A DNA stretch of 64,000 bases from Nemopilema nomurai (taxonomy: Eukaryota > Cnidaria > Scyphozoa > Rhizostomeae > Rhizostomatidae), in the NCBI GenBank assembly GCA_003864495.1, contig ML133496.1, forward strand, positions 2,757,631 through 2,821,630, given 5' to 3'. A program made the translations under genes and the position numbers. This document shows, piece after piece, positions 1-12,484 of the stretch. Positions within the stretch are counted from its first letter, which is position 1, and every line of letters begins with the position of its first letter. The notes beneath the pieces were generated by a model, which was not told the DNA's origin, did not search any database, and saw only the letters and a list, made by a program, of their open reading frames with translations.

Positions 1-135
1 TTGATTGCATATATTGTATATTGCAATTATTACTTGCTTGGTCGCTTGAATGAAAATTTGTTTCATTGGTTGATTGAACGAATCATGAAGAAAGTGTTAT
101 TCTTGGTAAGATAAAACATTGTCATTGACTTGTAG
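1..135 (+). other. Intron of the UQCRC1-like gene
   Basis: AT-rich sequence ending in the acceptor TGTAG at 131-135, immediately before the first recognisable UQCRC1 exon. The upstream exons are outside the window. Confidence 0.7.
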
Positions 136-3100
136 GAAGATTTCCCAAAACGATCTCCGCGAATATATTGGCAAGCATTACAGTGCACCAAGGATGGTCC
201 TGGCAGCCGCTGGAGGTGAGTTTCAATAGATAATTGGTACCCCAGCTTCCCAGTCACTCAGTTCAGCTTGATGCCTTGTGAAGTATTATTTCGGCATGTA
301 GTACCTTGTGTTTAGAGTTGAAAATGCTTTACTACATGGAAATCAGGGCCACAAGTCAGTTTTTTTTAATGGGTTCTCATACCAAGGATGCAGGTGATGG
401 ACTTTAAAGAGCCCTTTTTATTCGTTAAACATGTTGAATTGAAAACTGGAAGTCTTTAAACCTCTGTTTGTTTGTATGATTTTCTTTTGCTTTTTCATCT
501 TGTTTAGGTTTAAAACTCCCTACGGAAGACACTTTTGTGGCCTAGTATTTCTTTCCAGGGCTAGATGCAGACAAAACGTGCTGATATGATTTCAAACCCG
601 TTAGCTTTGTCCTGTTTTATGTCCTTTTAGGTATTGACCACGACGAACTTGTGAAGTTGGCCGAAAAGCATTTCTCTGGGCTGAGATCGAATTACAGCGA
701 GGACGAGAAGCTAAATGCATGCCGTTTCACCGGTTCTGAGGTTGGGAATCTTCAATGCATTTCAAGAATGTTTTCAATGTACCAATTATGTGATGACTTC
801 ATCATTGGAAAACCAGTGGCAATTTATCTGGAGTTGCTTAGATATAAGATTGTAGAGACGTTTCTCCGATTCAAAGGAAACAATCTCGGGTATTTGCACA
901 AGCGTAGCAAGAGCGTGGAAGGGATCTATTTCCAAGAGGTTGCTCAAGGATATGCGCTGACGTGGTTTTCCGCATTGGTGTAAGGCCATTGACAGCAGAG
1001 TCAAAAAAAAAATTAAAATCTTCCTCCGGCTGCAATTTTTTTAATGCAAATCTTCCTTATGCCAGCTCAAAACAAAAACTTTTTACGAACACTATTGTTT
1101 ATAATAAAAATGACTAATAAACCTTTCTCGAATATGACATTAACAGGCAAAATCTCAGCCGTCAAGTACGATTAAGGTATTGCTTAAAGACATTAAGTCA
1201 TGATAAATGGAAAGCGTATACCCAAATTGCAAAAATTGCTGAGTCATTATGATAGCTCCGCTAATCTGATTGGCTGTCAAGCAAACTGCACACATGATGT
1301 TTTGACCTCGCAGTTGATATCTGATCACATGAAAGCCGATTTATCACATGAAAACAGACAACAGCCCGTGGAAAACCGCTATTTAGCATGACTCAATGCC
1401 TTTAAGAGAAGAATTCCCTTTTCTCACTTCGATTGCCTTGATGACAGCTTGTTTAATTATAGGCCATGATGTTTTTTTCGGTAGATCCGAATTCGTGATG
1501 ACGAAATGCCATACGCACACATCGCCATCGCAGTGGAGGGCTGCGGATGGGCACACCCTGATTATTTCACGCTGATGGTCGCAAACATGCTCGTTGGCAA
1601 CTGGGACAGGTCGATGGGAGGCGCCAAGCACATGGCCAGCCCACTGGCACAAGTGGTCAGTCAGAATGACCTCGCCCACAGCTACATGTCATTCAACACT
1701 TGCTACACGGACACTGGACTCTTTGGCACTTACATGGTCACCGACAAAATGAAGATTGACGACTTGGTGTTCAACGTGCAATCTGAATGGTGAGTTGCCT
1801 CTGCGGAGGTGCCTATTGTACTGGACACACGTCACCGTACACAAGTGATTCTTGAATATTATTTATGACCTCATACATGATCAGACTGGAAGTTTTAGAG
1901 ACGTTATATTTATTAGAGACATAGTCCTATGACGAGTTTAACTTATTTTCTTCCCCTTTTTATGTGATACAGAATGATCGTTTTGCTTCCATTTAAGACA
2001 TCACGACTTTAGAAGCAATCAATAAGCATGACTTTATGTTAAGTTTGTGAATCATTGATATTGATGTGTGAGTTTTTGAAAGTTAGCTGTATGTGTTGCC
2101 ATATCCAGACATAAGTCGGAGAGGTATTGTATCTAGGAATACATTCAAGATTGTTGTAGGTATAAATTCACAGGCGCGTTGTCCTATGATGACCTGAAGT
2201 TTTCTATGTTCTCTCATGTATAAAAGACAGAATGGTCGTCTCAATCATGTTTATGGTGAGGCCTTTGCATCTTATGAGTGAAGAGGAAATCAAGTAATCA
2301 GGGTCTCGTTTAAAATTATAGGATGAGAATTTGCAGCAGCGTGAAAGATGCAGAAGTTGAAAGAGCCAAGAGGCTGCTTAAAACTAACCTACTACTCCAG
2401 TTAGATGGTGAGTAAGATTACTTGTTTTGAAAAATGTTTGACACTCAAATTAAGTGCAACAAATACTTGGTTTTGGTGTCTGTGTATCTACTTTTGGCAA
2501 TCGCCAGTCGTCAAAAGGAAAGTTGTTTACGTAACTGGATAACAGTGGAAGATCAGATCACCTTACTAGAATCAAAATAGGGAAGCCTAAGATATATGTC
2601 CTTGAATTAATACTCATCTGAAACCACTTTACCCTTGTATTGCATAGCAATGCAGCACAGCGCAGTGAAGAACAATATAGTAAGGCATACAGTATGTTTC
2701 TTTAAATAAGAAACTTCCCGAGGCTCCGATTCGAAAAGTGGCTTCTTTTTTGCGGGAGCCTACTGTATTGCAGTGTTCCTAGCACTATGCTTGTTATGAA
2801 ACGATTCTGTGAATTCCTTCGTTACTTCTAGGATCTACTCCAGTGTGCGAAGATATTGGAAGGTATGTCATGGTCTGCATTATATTTCTAAGTTCATATC
2901 AACAAAAGCAGCCTGTTGTTGTATTTAATGATAGATTTTTGTGTTTATTTTTCACTTATATACTGCTCTCACATCTTTTTGTTTTCATAGTAAGTATTGT
3001 TTTTTTATGTAATAATTTTCTAAATGTTTTCAACAGACAAATGCTGACATACGGACGCAGGATTCCATTGCCTGAACTCGACAAAAGAATTAGCGTAAGA

Positions 3101-4312
3101 TCATTACTTTATTTACTTTCAATTTTGATTTTAATACCCAAATTTTGAGTTGGTTTTGAATGTTAATCCCAGACAGCTATGCCTTTTTGTTATTTGATGA
3201 AAAATTCACTTGCATTTGAATATCGCCTACCAGTAGATAGGCAGAAAGCAAGACAGATGGAAGATGTGATAGAAAACGAAGGTCAAAGAGTGAATTATGA
3301 CGTGCATGTTGATATGCTGAAATATGCCAGACTTTTGTATATGTGAAAGATTATTTTATTTGATGTCTTTGAAAATAATCATAGTGTGAAGTGTGCATTA
3401 TATTGTTCCGATAGTGTTATCGAATCCCGAGCTCACTGAATCACTAGGCAATGCTCCTTAAGTTGTATTTATTCCTCCTATCACATTTACAAACGATTTA
3501 TACACGTCACTCTTCATAGATGATCGATACCAATGCCGTTAAGGAAGTCGCAACGAAATATATTTATGATAAATGCCCAGCAGTGGTTGGAATCGGTGAG
3601 TAGCATTTCATCTCGCATGTTTACCGGAGAGGCTTCTTTCAGCGTCTGGCTGTTTTTTGACTTCCAATTTTCTACGCTTTATCTTCATCCAAAGTTTTTC
3701 AGAACTCTACTTGCAAAGTCCTTTTCGAAATTAAGAGCGGAATCAGTTGCATATGAAATACCTTTCCTGTAATGATTATTAGCAATTAGGTATTGGAACT
3801 AATTTTTCGTGAGACAAAACTTCATAATGCAGAAAGCAACGGAAAGACAATTTTGTATGCTTATATATAGTATGCAAGGATTATGCTGTTTCTTACAATT
3901 GTGAAATTTAATATTTTCAGATTTATTGCCTTCTTCAGATATCTTTCCTGGACTAACATTATTTGGTACTGTCTCGAATTATTAACCCCCCCCCCTGTTC
4001 TGAAGCTCGTAACGGGTTGTACACCAGATATATACCACCCTGTTACCGGCGTCACATCTTTCATCTGACGCTTGGTCAAAGAACACGATAAGGTCGATGT
4101 CATTTTCGTCAGGGAGCAGTCTCATTCCTGGTAGCCAGTAATTCACTAGTTCCAGACAATGATCGTCTTTGAATAGATGACAATCAGTTAATCCGGCTAT
4201 CCGTTTGAAGTTCTCTTCTTACATCCTTATGATGTTGTTCCTTTTAGGCCCGATCGAGCAGCTGCCTGACTACAACAGAATTCGTGGCTCGATGTGGTGG
4301 ATGCGGTTGTAA
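136..4312 (+). CDS. UQCRC1: Cytochrome b-c1 complex subunit 1-like (UQCRC1), 3' part, 8 exons
   Basis: C-terminal ~269 residues of a pitrilysin-family (M16) core protein of mitochondrial complex III; the start lies upstream of the window. Exons: 136-215, 631-740, 1485-1789, 2322-2407, 2832-2862, 3037-3094, 3520-3595, 4248-4312 (TAA at 4310-4312). All junctions are GT-AG and phases join without a break; the donor at 741 is weak (GTTGGG). Diagnostic segments are [50 protein letters not shown] and [14 protein letters not shown]. The family includes the paralogous processing peptidase beta subunit (PMPCB). [13 protein letters not shown] and [13 protein letters not shown] fit UQCRC1 better as I remember the two families. 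The zinc-binding HxxEH region that would separate a protease from a core protein is N-terminal and not in the window, so the PMPCB alternative is not fully excluded. Confidence 0.85.
2690..2765. mobile_element. Short pogo/Tigger-like MITE in a UQCRC1 intron
   Basis: A 76-bp insert begins CAGTATG and ends CCTACTG (imperfect inverted ends) and is flanked by TA at 2688-2689 and 2766-2767. Read on the minus strand it starts CAGTAGGCTCCCGC followed by A-rich sequence and AGAAGC. That closely resembles the end of the larger element at 35847-36278 (CAGTAAGTCCCCGC...AAGAAAC), so I treat both as one family. TA duplication and CAG termini are typical of Tc1/mariner-pogo elements. There is no coding capacity. 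Confidence 0.5.
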
Positions 4313-7300
4313 AATCTAAACTCAGAGTTACTTTGAACTGCTTTTAATCTGAACAGTGAATGATGTTAGTTTTGAAAATTCCATATGAATCGTGAGATTA
4401 TTTGTCAATAGTGAGCCATTGCAAACTTCCTAAGAATTCAAAACAGTTTTTTGTTGATACATACTGAGGATAATCTTGGAAATATTTCAACTTTGTTCAA
4501 TCTCTGTTGTTGTTTGGTAATTCCTTTTTTTAGTTTTTCTAAACATTGTCCTCCTGCCAGATCTCCAGGGCAAACACGTAGACAATTGTTTCGTCTAATT
4601 CTATTCTTGTGGCTTGCTCAATCTGCTATCAATTTTTCTCTCGTAAAAGGCGTAAGCAAGACGTGTATAAGTTGAAGAAAACGTGAGAATTTTTTGACCT
4701 CCAGCTTCTAGAATTTTTTATTTTGAAAATGTTTTTGTGATCTTGTTATGCTAGCATTGCAGGTAAAGCTCTTATGATTCAGTTCTTTATTGTCTTAAAT
4801 TGTCTTAATACTCTGTCTTTAGTTTTCTTGATAAGCATTTCAAACGTGTCCTAAGCTCTTATCCGAAGGCATCTAAGCCGTGCAGTCCCCCTTGCCAGAA
4901 ATACTGGAACATAGCGTTTACTTTGTGGTGATCGCCACAATAAGTAAAATTTCAGGGGGATAAGGTGTAAGATTTTGCTGGCTAGGGTAAGAAATTAAAC
5001 GTAAGAAAAACAAAGCTGCAAGATCTTTGGTTTTGCGGAAAACAGCTTTGAGAAAATCTACAATGTTTCACCGTAGAGGATGTTTTTATCAAGAGGAAGG
5101 TATGATGTTTAAATGCAGTATTTCAGGCCAGATAGGTTTTTTCTTTTATTTTCAAAGACATCGATGTTATAAGCCTGGGTTATTTTTATGAGCCTGGACT
5201 AGTTATATGAGCCTGAGCTGATATGATTATTAGTTCATGTTATAGGGCTTGGTTACTATTTTAGGCCCTTATTGATAGTACCAGATTGCGTTGATATTGT
5301 ATGTCTGGGTTGATATTATAGGCCTGGGTTGATGTTTCAAGCCTAGGCTGATAGCATAAACCTGGGTTGATATCATAGTTCTTGGCTCATGTTATAGGAT
5401 TAGGCTGATATTTTAGGCCCGGGTTGAATATTGTAAGTCTGGGTTGATCTTACAGGCCTGGGTTGATATTTTAAGCCTGGGCTGATAGTATAAACCTGGG
5501 TTGATATCATAGTTCTTGGTTCTTGTACAGAATTGTTGTGATATTTCAGGCCCTGGTTGATGTTATCAGCCTGGTTTGATATTATCCGCCTAGTTTGGTA
5601 TTTTTCGCCTGGGTTGGTATTATAAGTCTGGGTTGATATTATAGGCCTGGGTTGATGTTTCGAGCTTGGGCTGATATTATGAAACTGGGTTGATATCATA
5701 ATTCTTGGCTCATATTACAGAATTTGGGCGATATTTCAGTCCCTGGTTGATATTATAAGCCTGGTTTGATATTATCTGCCTAGCTTGATATTATTCGCTT
5801 GGGTTTGTGTTATAGGTCTGGGTTGATACTATAGGGCTAATTCAAAATACAGGCTATGGTTGAGAATTCTAAACGTTTTCTGCAGTAAATCTAATCCCTA
5901 GGAAATCTAGCCTTGCAAATCACTTTTCATCGCCATGTGCATTTTTGGTTTTCACCACATTCAATCGTAATGAACGTGGTCAATAACAAGTCACCAATAT
6001 AAAATCTTTAAAGGTCGCAAAATAATTTCCATTTGCTGTTTCAATCAGGAGTTCGTCCCAATTAACAAAAATCAGGATCATAATCAAATCAATCGATCAC
6101 AAATAATCATCAGTAGTGAATATTCAGTTATTCATCATTAATCAGTCAATCGACAATTCTTCCAGAAGACCTAACAATATATCTGATTTCTGCTCAATAT
6201 ACCAATATTTTGGGCGTTTCGTTATGTTTTTCCCGCTATTTACAATTAATGTTTTTAAGGCAATGCAACTTCTTACAGTTGAAACCTGTCGTGATACTTT
6301 TGACGTGAGAGCTGAAGAAGTCTCCTGAAAGAACCCGTAAGGCCTCGCAACAGCCAGACTTGCAGAAGGCTTTGTGAGCTTGATACCCTCCTTTAACAAT
6401 TTCCACCTTATTTGTCATGACATGTTTTTTTGTATTTGACGTTGGCAGAACTGACATTAATATCGAGAAGCTTTTAGCCAAAATCAAAGGAAAAGTTTCT
6501 TTTTATCATTAATTATATACAATAATGATAGTTTATCAACTTCGTATTAAGGATAAGTTATATTTCAAATGAAATCGCACATATTTTATTTCCTTTTATA
6601 TGTTTAACTTAATTTCATATGAAATTATACATTTTTATTACATTTCGAAATAATACACGATAACTTTGATTTTCACGCTGAAAAATGCAAACATTTTCTA
6701 AAGCACTTGGAATTTCCAGAGGATTGATTGCGTTGTACGAAAAATTCTGGTTGAATTTCTCCAAGTTGAATTATGAACAGGGAATAAAGTTTAATAAATC
6801 TGTGTCCATCGTACTACTTCTTAGTTAAAATCTTCACTTCATGCCAAAATTGTTGGAACATTTAAAGTAACAATATTTTGTGAAGTGTCAGAACTATTGA
6901 CATATATCATAAAGCATTTTCCCCTTCCCCAAAAAAGCTTTGATTACTGGTGCCTCAAGGCTAAAGGTGAGAAATTCAGTAATGAATGCTGCAAAGCTCA
7001 CTAAAGAGCATTAAAGTGGGTGGAGAAAATAGACATATAAATGGTGCATCAATGAGGTATATCGCATCAGGCATTGTATATCTCTGTGTATTTGTGCTGT
7101 TGAGTTCAAACTGACTTATGGCCAGCATCATGCTGAAAAGAGAATGCATGTCTCTGCAAAATATTCTAGGACTCGCGATGATGCCATTTGTGAGCTGAAG
7201 GTTGAAATAATCAAAGTAAATTTGAAGTGCCAATCACGTGCCAATAAGAAAGAATATGGCTATGATTATAATATCGAGGAGCTTTTGAAAATGAAACCCT

Positions 7301-8500
7301 ACCCTGGATCTCGGAGACTGTGGCATCAATTCGGGCTGTTTAAATTGTCCACTATTTCACTGTTGTTGTTGATGAACTTTCCAAGCATGGGCGAATCGAC
7401 ATAACTATGATGCTTCAGTTCCAAAGCCAACTGCTTGCATATGGTCAGAATGCAAAGCATGCTTGTATTTAGTACTTTTTAAAATAATTCAATTCTTAGT
7501 TTGTCCAGTTATTTGTGAATTTTGATTATCTGCTGCATTTTCACCGATCGACCCACATCCACATGGTCTTGTTTATTGCTTATTGGAGCACAGTTGCACC
7601 TAAACTAAAATATGACGGGGGTGGTTTATCTTTCCTTAGAATATTGCCACTGTTCAATCTGCTTGGAAAAATAAAGTAAACTTTACACCCGTATGACTTT
7701 CTATGCATTATTCGTCAAGTAAGAATACGTGGTTCACATCCAAATTAGCCCCAAAGGAACATTTCATTTGCGTAGACGCTTCCCAGAGATTATAAGGAAT
7801 TAACATCTTTTATTTGAGGGTGATTGAGGTACGTGTCAAAACAGACTCCATAATTATGGATTCATTGTTTTGGTTGATTCATTAGGCCTCTGATATTCAA
7901 AGTTTGTCTAATTAGGTCATTCCACTAGAGGCGTGGCCTTCTGCATTGCTTTTTTTGCAATCGAACTTCCAGGCCAAATTTTGCTCTTGCATACTGAAAA
8001 CCTTCTCCAAAACATTCTTGCTTATATTATTTTGAAATCTTCAAACTTCATTCCCCGCAACTGCTTGGACTTCTCTTGTGACTTCCATGCTTACTCGATG
8101 TAAATGACATCACATTTGCTGACGACCTCAGTATATATTTGATTTATTTATAGAAGGGGTCTGGGGATACTCGACCCAGGCTCGTGGGAATGGCCTGACA
8201 AAGTAGAGTCCATCCAATGAAATGCAACTGTTCCTATGATTCATGTTGTAACGGAGAGATGTTCCGGACTTTTATTTCGCTTTAAATACCTCTCGAAAAT
8301 CGGCAATATTTTTGGAAACCCAGTCAGAATAAGGCTAGTTACCTTAGAACCAGGGGGTATATACAAACGCCCCCGTACTTACAAGCAAACGAATGATTGA
8401 CATACTTCCTCTTCTTTCAACAAACCAATCATTATTCGCTGTACTCAGTTTTGACCAATCACAGTCCACGTTTTAACTATTTCGAGCCTGCATTATTTGC
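4313..8500. other. Gene-poor interval between UQCRC1 and Rho
   Basis: Presumed 3'UTR of UQCRC1 at its start, then AT-rich DNA. It holds the ~20-bp tandem repeat at 5160-5850. I recognise no protein family. The open frame at 7144-7404 (86 codons) has no recognisable motif and no clear splice context, so I do not call it a gene. Confidence 0.6.
5160..5850. repeat. Degenerate ~20-bp minisatellite (CCTGGGTTGATATTATA-like)
   Basis: Dozens of diverged copies of a ~20-bp unit related to GCCTGGGTTGATATTATAA run through the segment. A longer block that includes TTGATATCATAGTTCTTGG recurs near 5360, 5500 and 5690, so the array was also amplified in larger blocks. Because the unit is close to 20 bp, the minus strand stays open for 99 codons with a 20-residue periodicity; this is a by-product of the repeat. 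Confidence 0.8.
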
Positions 8501-8602
8501 GGCACCGAACGGATTTAAGGATTGGTCTCCTTCTTCATAGATTGAGGTGTGGTTTCAGCGAAATACAGTGTTTGTTTTTTATTACTTTTTCATGTCTACA
8601 AG
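8421..8602 (+). promoter_or_regulatory. Possible Rho promoter and non-coding first exon
   Basis: Two CCAAT boxes (8425-8429 and 8455-8459) lie ahead of a segment that ends in a good donor, ACAAG then GTGAGG, at 8602/8603. The Rho coding exon is directly preceded by a splice acceptor (TTTTGCAG at 9832-9839), so an upstream non-coding exon must exist. This is the best candidate I see, but it is inferred, not demonstrated. Confidence 0.3.
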
Positions 8603-9175
8603 GTGAGGAAAGGGAAATATTACACCAGAAGTAACAGTAGCAGACCCGAGGTATTAGATAGTATCTTTTTGTGAAATTTCATCACATAGTTTGTTACTTC
8701 TAAACACTTTTTACCGTTCCATGCTCCTAGTCCGCCATTTTTGGGTTTCCAGAATGCTTCAAGTATCCCGGAATGAAGCACACGAGATTTTAGCTGGTTG
8801 TAGCTTCATCTGCATTTCTGATTCCTGGAGTTTTTTGTCCAATATTTTTGCAACTTCACTCAATAGAAACGCCTCTGAGATTGGGCAAGTCTAGAGAGAT
8901 TTCTCATGATACAAATAGGCAAGGCCTTCTCTTCCAAATCGACGTCTGCTTCATTTTCCCATACTTGATATTAACCGCGCAGATACTTAGATGGGACGTA
9001 AGGATGCGTTTGTGAGAATATCATTTAGAATTTCTTCCATTTCTTAACTTTGCTTTTCTGTACAAGTTAAGGGAGTAAAGGAAGTTGAAAACCGCTCGCA
9101 TTGTAGTCCAGGTGCACTCGATATTCCGTGTTGCAAGTGGTTAAGTTTCATTTATTCATATTTTGGTTCCCTTTT

Positions 9176-9222
9176 AAAGTTTCAATCCCCTTTAAAAGTT
9201 TCAATCCCCTTTAAAAGTTGTT
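9176..9222. repeat. Short tandem repeat, ~18-19 bp x 2.5
   Basis: AAGTTTCAATCCCCTTTA is repeated almost perfectly two and a half times inside the inferred 5'UTR intron of the Rho gene. Confidence 0.6.
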
Positions 9223-9820
9223 CTGAATCACAGTTGTGCATTTTAACAAGGAGAATAAACTTTAGGCGATGGGCCTAAATTTACACCGAAAAGTGCTGCT
9301 TTTGCAGTACATTCACAGAAGTTCTTTGTATATGCACTTTAAAGGGAATTAAACACAATATAATGATAACTTTTGCAAGTTTTTTTAGCTTTGTAAGAAA
9401 GCTTAGTCTGTTGTATGGAATCACTATTGCATCATTGAAGTCAGGCACTGCTATTGATATAGATTTTTATATATTCTAATCTCTTCTGAAGTTTCATGAT
9501 CTACAGCCTAGAACTATCCTTTTTATCGGCTTTTATTCAGTTCTATAGCCACCAAATTTTCATCAAACATCTATTTTTAAAATAATGAACATCTCAGAAT
9601 TTGATAGAAATATATATGTATATATAGATGTATTCCATCAAAGCAATTATGATCTTGTTCTTTCTTCATTGGCAAGGTAAATTTTTAACATCTGGAGTTA
9701 GATGTAAGATTAATTAGCCATTAGATTTGATTTCAATTTGAGTGAAATTTGAGTCCTGTAGACAACTATTGACTGATGCTCTGACAGTCCTTTGTTGTAA
9801 AAACATAGAAAATCTGATGA

Positions 9821-10420
<600 letters not shown>

Positions 10421-12484
10421 GCTTTTATCGTCTCATTGACTATACAAGGTCTCCTGAATCCACTAGCAAAGAAACAGCTTTTAAAAAACTGTAACAACTA
10501 AGTGTTATGTTTCCAGATGTTTCTACCTTGTTTGCTCAAAAATGATCCACCTTTGTTTAAGTTATTATTTGATTTGGTTTACTATTATCATCACTCAAAC
10601 ATTTAAAGAATATGAAATCCTCAAATAATGTCGGACAGATATGGTAGCATCACATCAGAAAATGAACTCGCGTATTCTTATACACTAGAATATGTAATTG
10701 TTTGTAGTTAAGCCTATTCGTTGTTATTCATGTCCATTTTAGATTAGGACTGGTTTCTAAGACATTATTTTAAGATTTAGTAGGTTGAAGACCTTCATTT
10801 GATTACTGTTTTGCTGTATTTTTGGCCGGACTAAGGTACCTACCCAATTTACTATAAAGATTCCTAGCATTTCATACTGAATGTTTTTGAGCACCTCATA
10901 AAAATTGCTCATCAAAAGTATTTACAGTGTATCCATTCAATTTGAACTATATATATGTCAGTTAGTTTATATTTTGTATTTTAAGGAAGCTTTGCTAGGA
11001 ATCTTTATTGCCTGAAGAAATTTTCTGAAAATTTGCAAAAATATTTTTTGAGATTTAGCTGTAAACCACCTAATACTTAAACAGAAGCTGGGAATAAGAA
11101 TTTACCCTGTGGGGAGTTGGAAGACTGAAAAGGTTGTTGAAGACAGTGGGTCATTGTAGATCAACTCAGCAGCATTTAAAATTCCTTGAGGTTATGTCAT
11201 TTCGATAGTTTTTTTGAAGGTTTATAATCAAAATTAATTACCTGTAAAGAATATCTGATATTTGTCTTCTTTTCACCTGACTAGAATACATGACTGGAGT
11301 GCAATAGAGAATGGGTGATATTTATCTTGCATTCCATACCTTTCGAAACACAAAATAAATAACAAAATCTAAGCCACTGAATAAATCTGGAAAACATTCC
11401 AAGAATCAAGATTTTGGGGTATATGAGGTCTAATCTGCCTATCTTTGTTTTCAATTACAATTGCCAATATTGTGCTGTTAGGCCCTTTGTGCCTAAAGTA
11501 TCAACTACCTTCTTATAGGTGTATACTAATATGAAACCTAAGCTGTAAAAGATGAGTTTGTTGAAGAAATTCAACATTTGCCTCTGCTTCTTGTCAGTTG
11601 TCTTCATGTGTTGATTGTTTTTTATAATTTCCAAAACATTTCTTCCCAAAGATGTTTAACTAAAGCATTGTTATCTCCATGATGCAGTTATTATTTGTGA
11701 CATAGAGATTCAAATGGGATCCTAAAAAGGATATCTAGATCCAAACGAGAGAAAAGCAATATGTATGGTTCATTAGATTTTATTCGTCAGGTTCGTGCAA
11801 AGCTAGTGTGTGTTCATCTAGATTTTCTGCAAAAGTCGCTACTCTGAGGACAGCGAACCATAATAGTCTCAGTCCAATATTGCTGAGCTGGAAAATATGA
11901 GTTGCAAACAACATGTCGTTTTGCTTCATTTTGCTTGATTGAAAACATGTGAACATCACTTTGTATACTTTTATTGGTTGTTTGCAATGTTTCGCTTATG
12001 CTTGTTAATGTTTGGCTTGACATCCAGGTAAGGCAATGCTGACAATTTCAGTAATTCTTTCAATTGTGTACGTTTATTGCACGATTTTGTAATAAGCTTG
12101 GTAAACAGATTTTGTAATAAGCTTTTGATTTTGGGAGGCATTATAAAGAGAAGATTTTCTTCTTGTTGCAATCGGTATATCAAGACCAAAGAATTAGCGA
12201 GGTGAACTAGAAGAGAAGACTGCAAAGATGAGGGTGTTCACTCAAAAAAGATTTAGGCCCGAGTGTGACAATTCATCACGACAACAAATAGTGAAGGTTT
12301 AAATAAATGCATGGTACAAAATGCAGAATGAGAGTCTCATCGTTCTACAAAACACTGAATTAAATGTGAACTGTAATAACCACCGTTGTCTAGGCAATTA
12401 CAAATTGTCTAACGTTTCCGGTTCCTTCACTTCAAATTCCAAATCTCGTTATCAAGAAGAGGCCATTTATGTTGCGGATTCAGC
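10421..12484 (+). other. Rho 3'UTR and intergenic region
   Basis: AT-rich, with no recognisable gene. Two AATAAA signals at 11354-11359 and 11380-11385 could end a ~0.95-kb Rho 3'UTR. The rest up to the TPRKB start shows nothing I can identify on either strand. Confidence 0.5.

Noticed and set aside
5400..5699. 99-codon minus-strand open frame rich in Thr, Gln, Asn and Tyr
   Set aside because: It follows the ~20-bp minisatellite exactly and repeats every 20 residues; a by-product of the repeat.
7144..7404. 86-codon frame in the UQCRC1-Rho interval
   Set aside because: No recognisable domain, no supporting splice sites, ordinary length for chance in AT-rich DNA; left unannotated.
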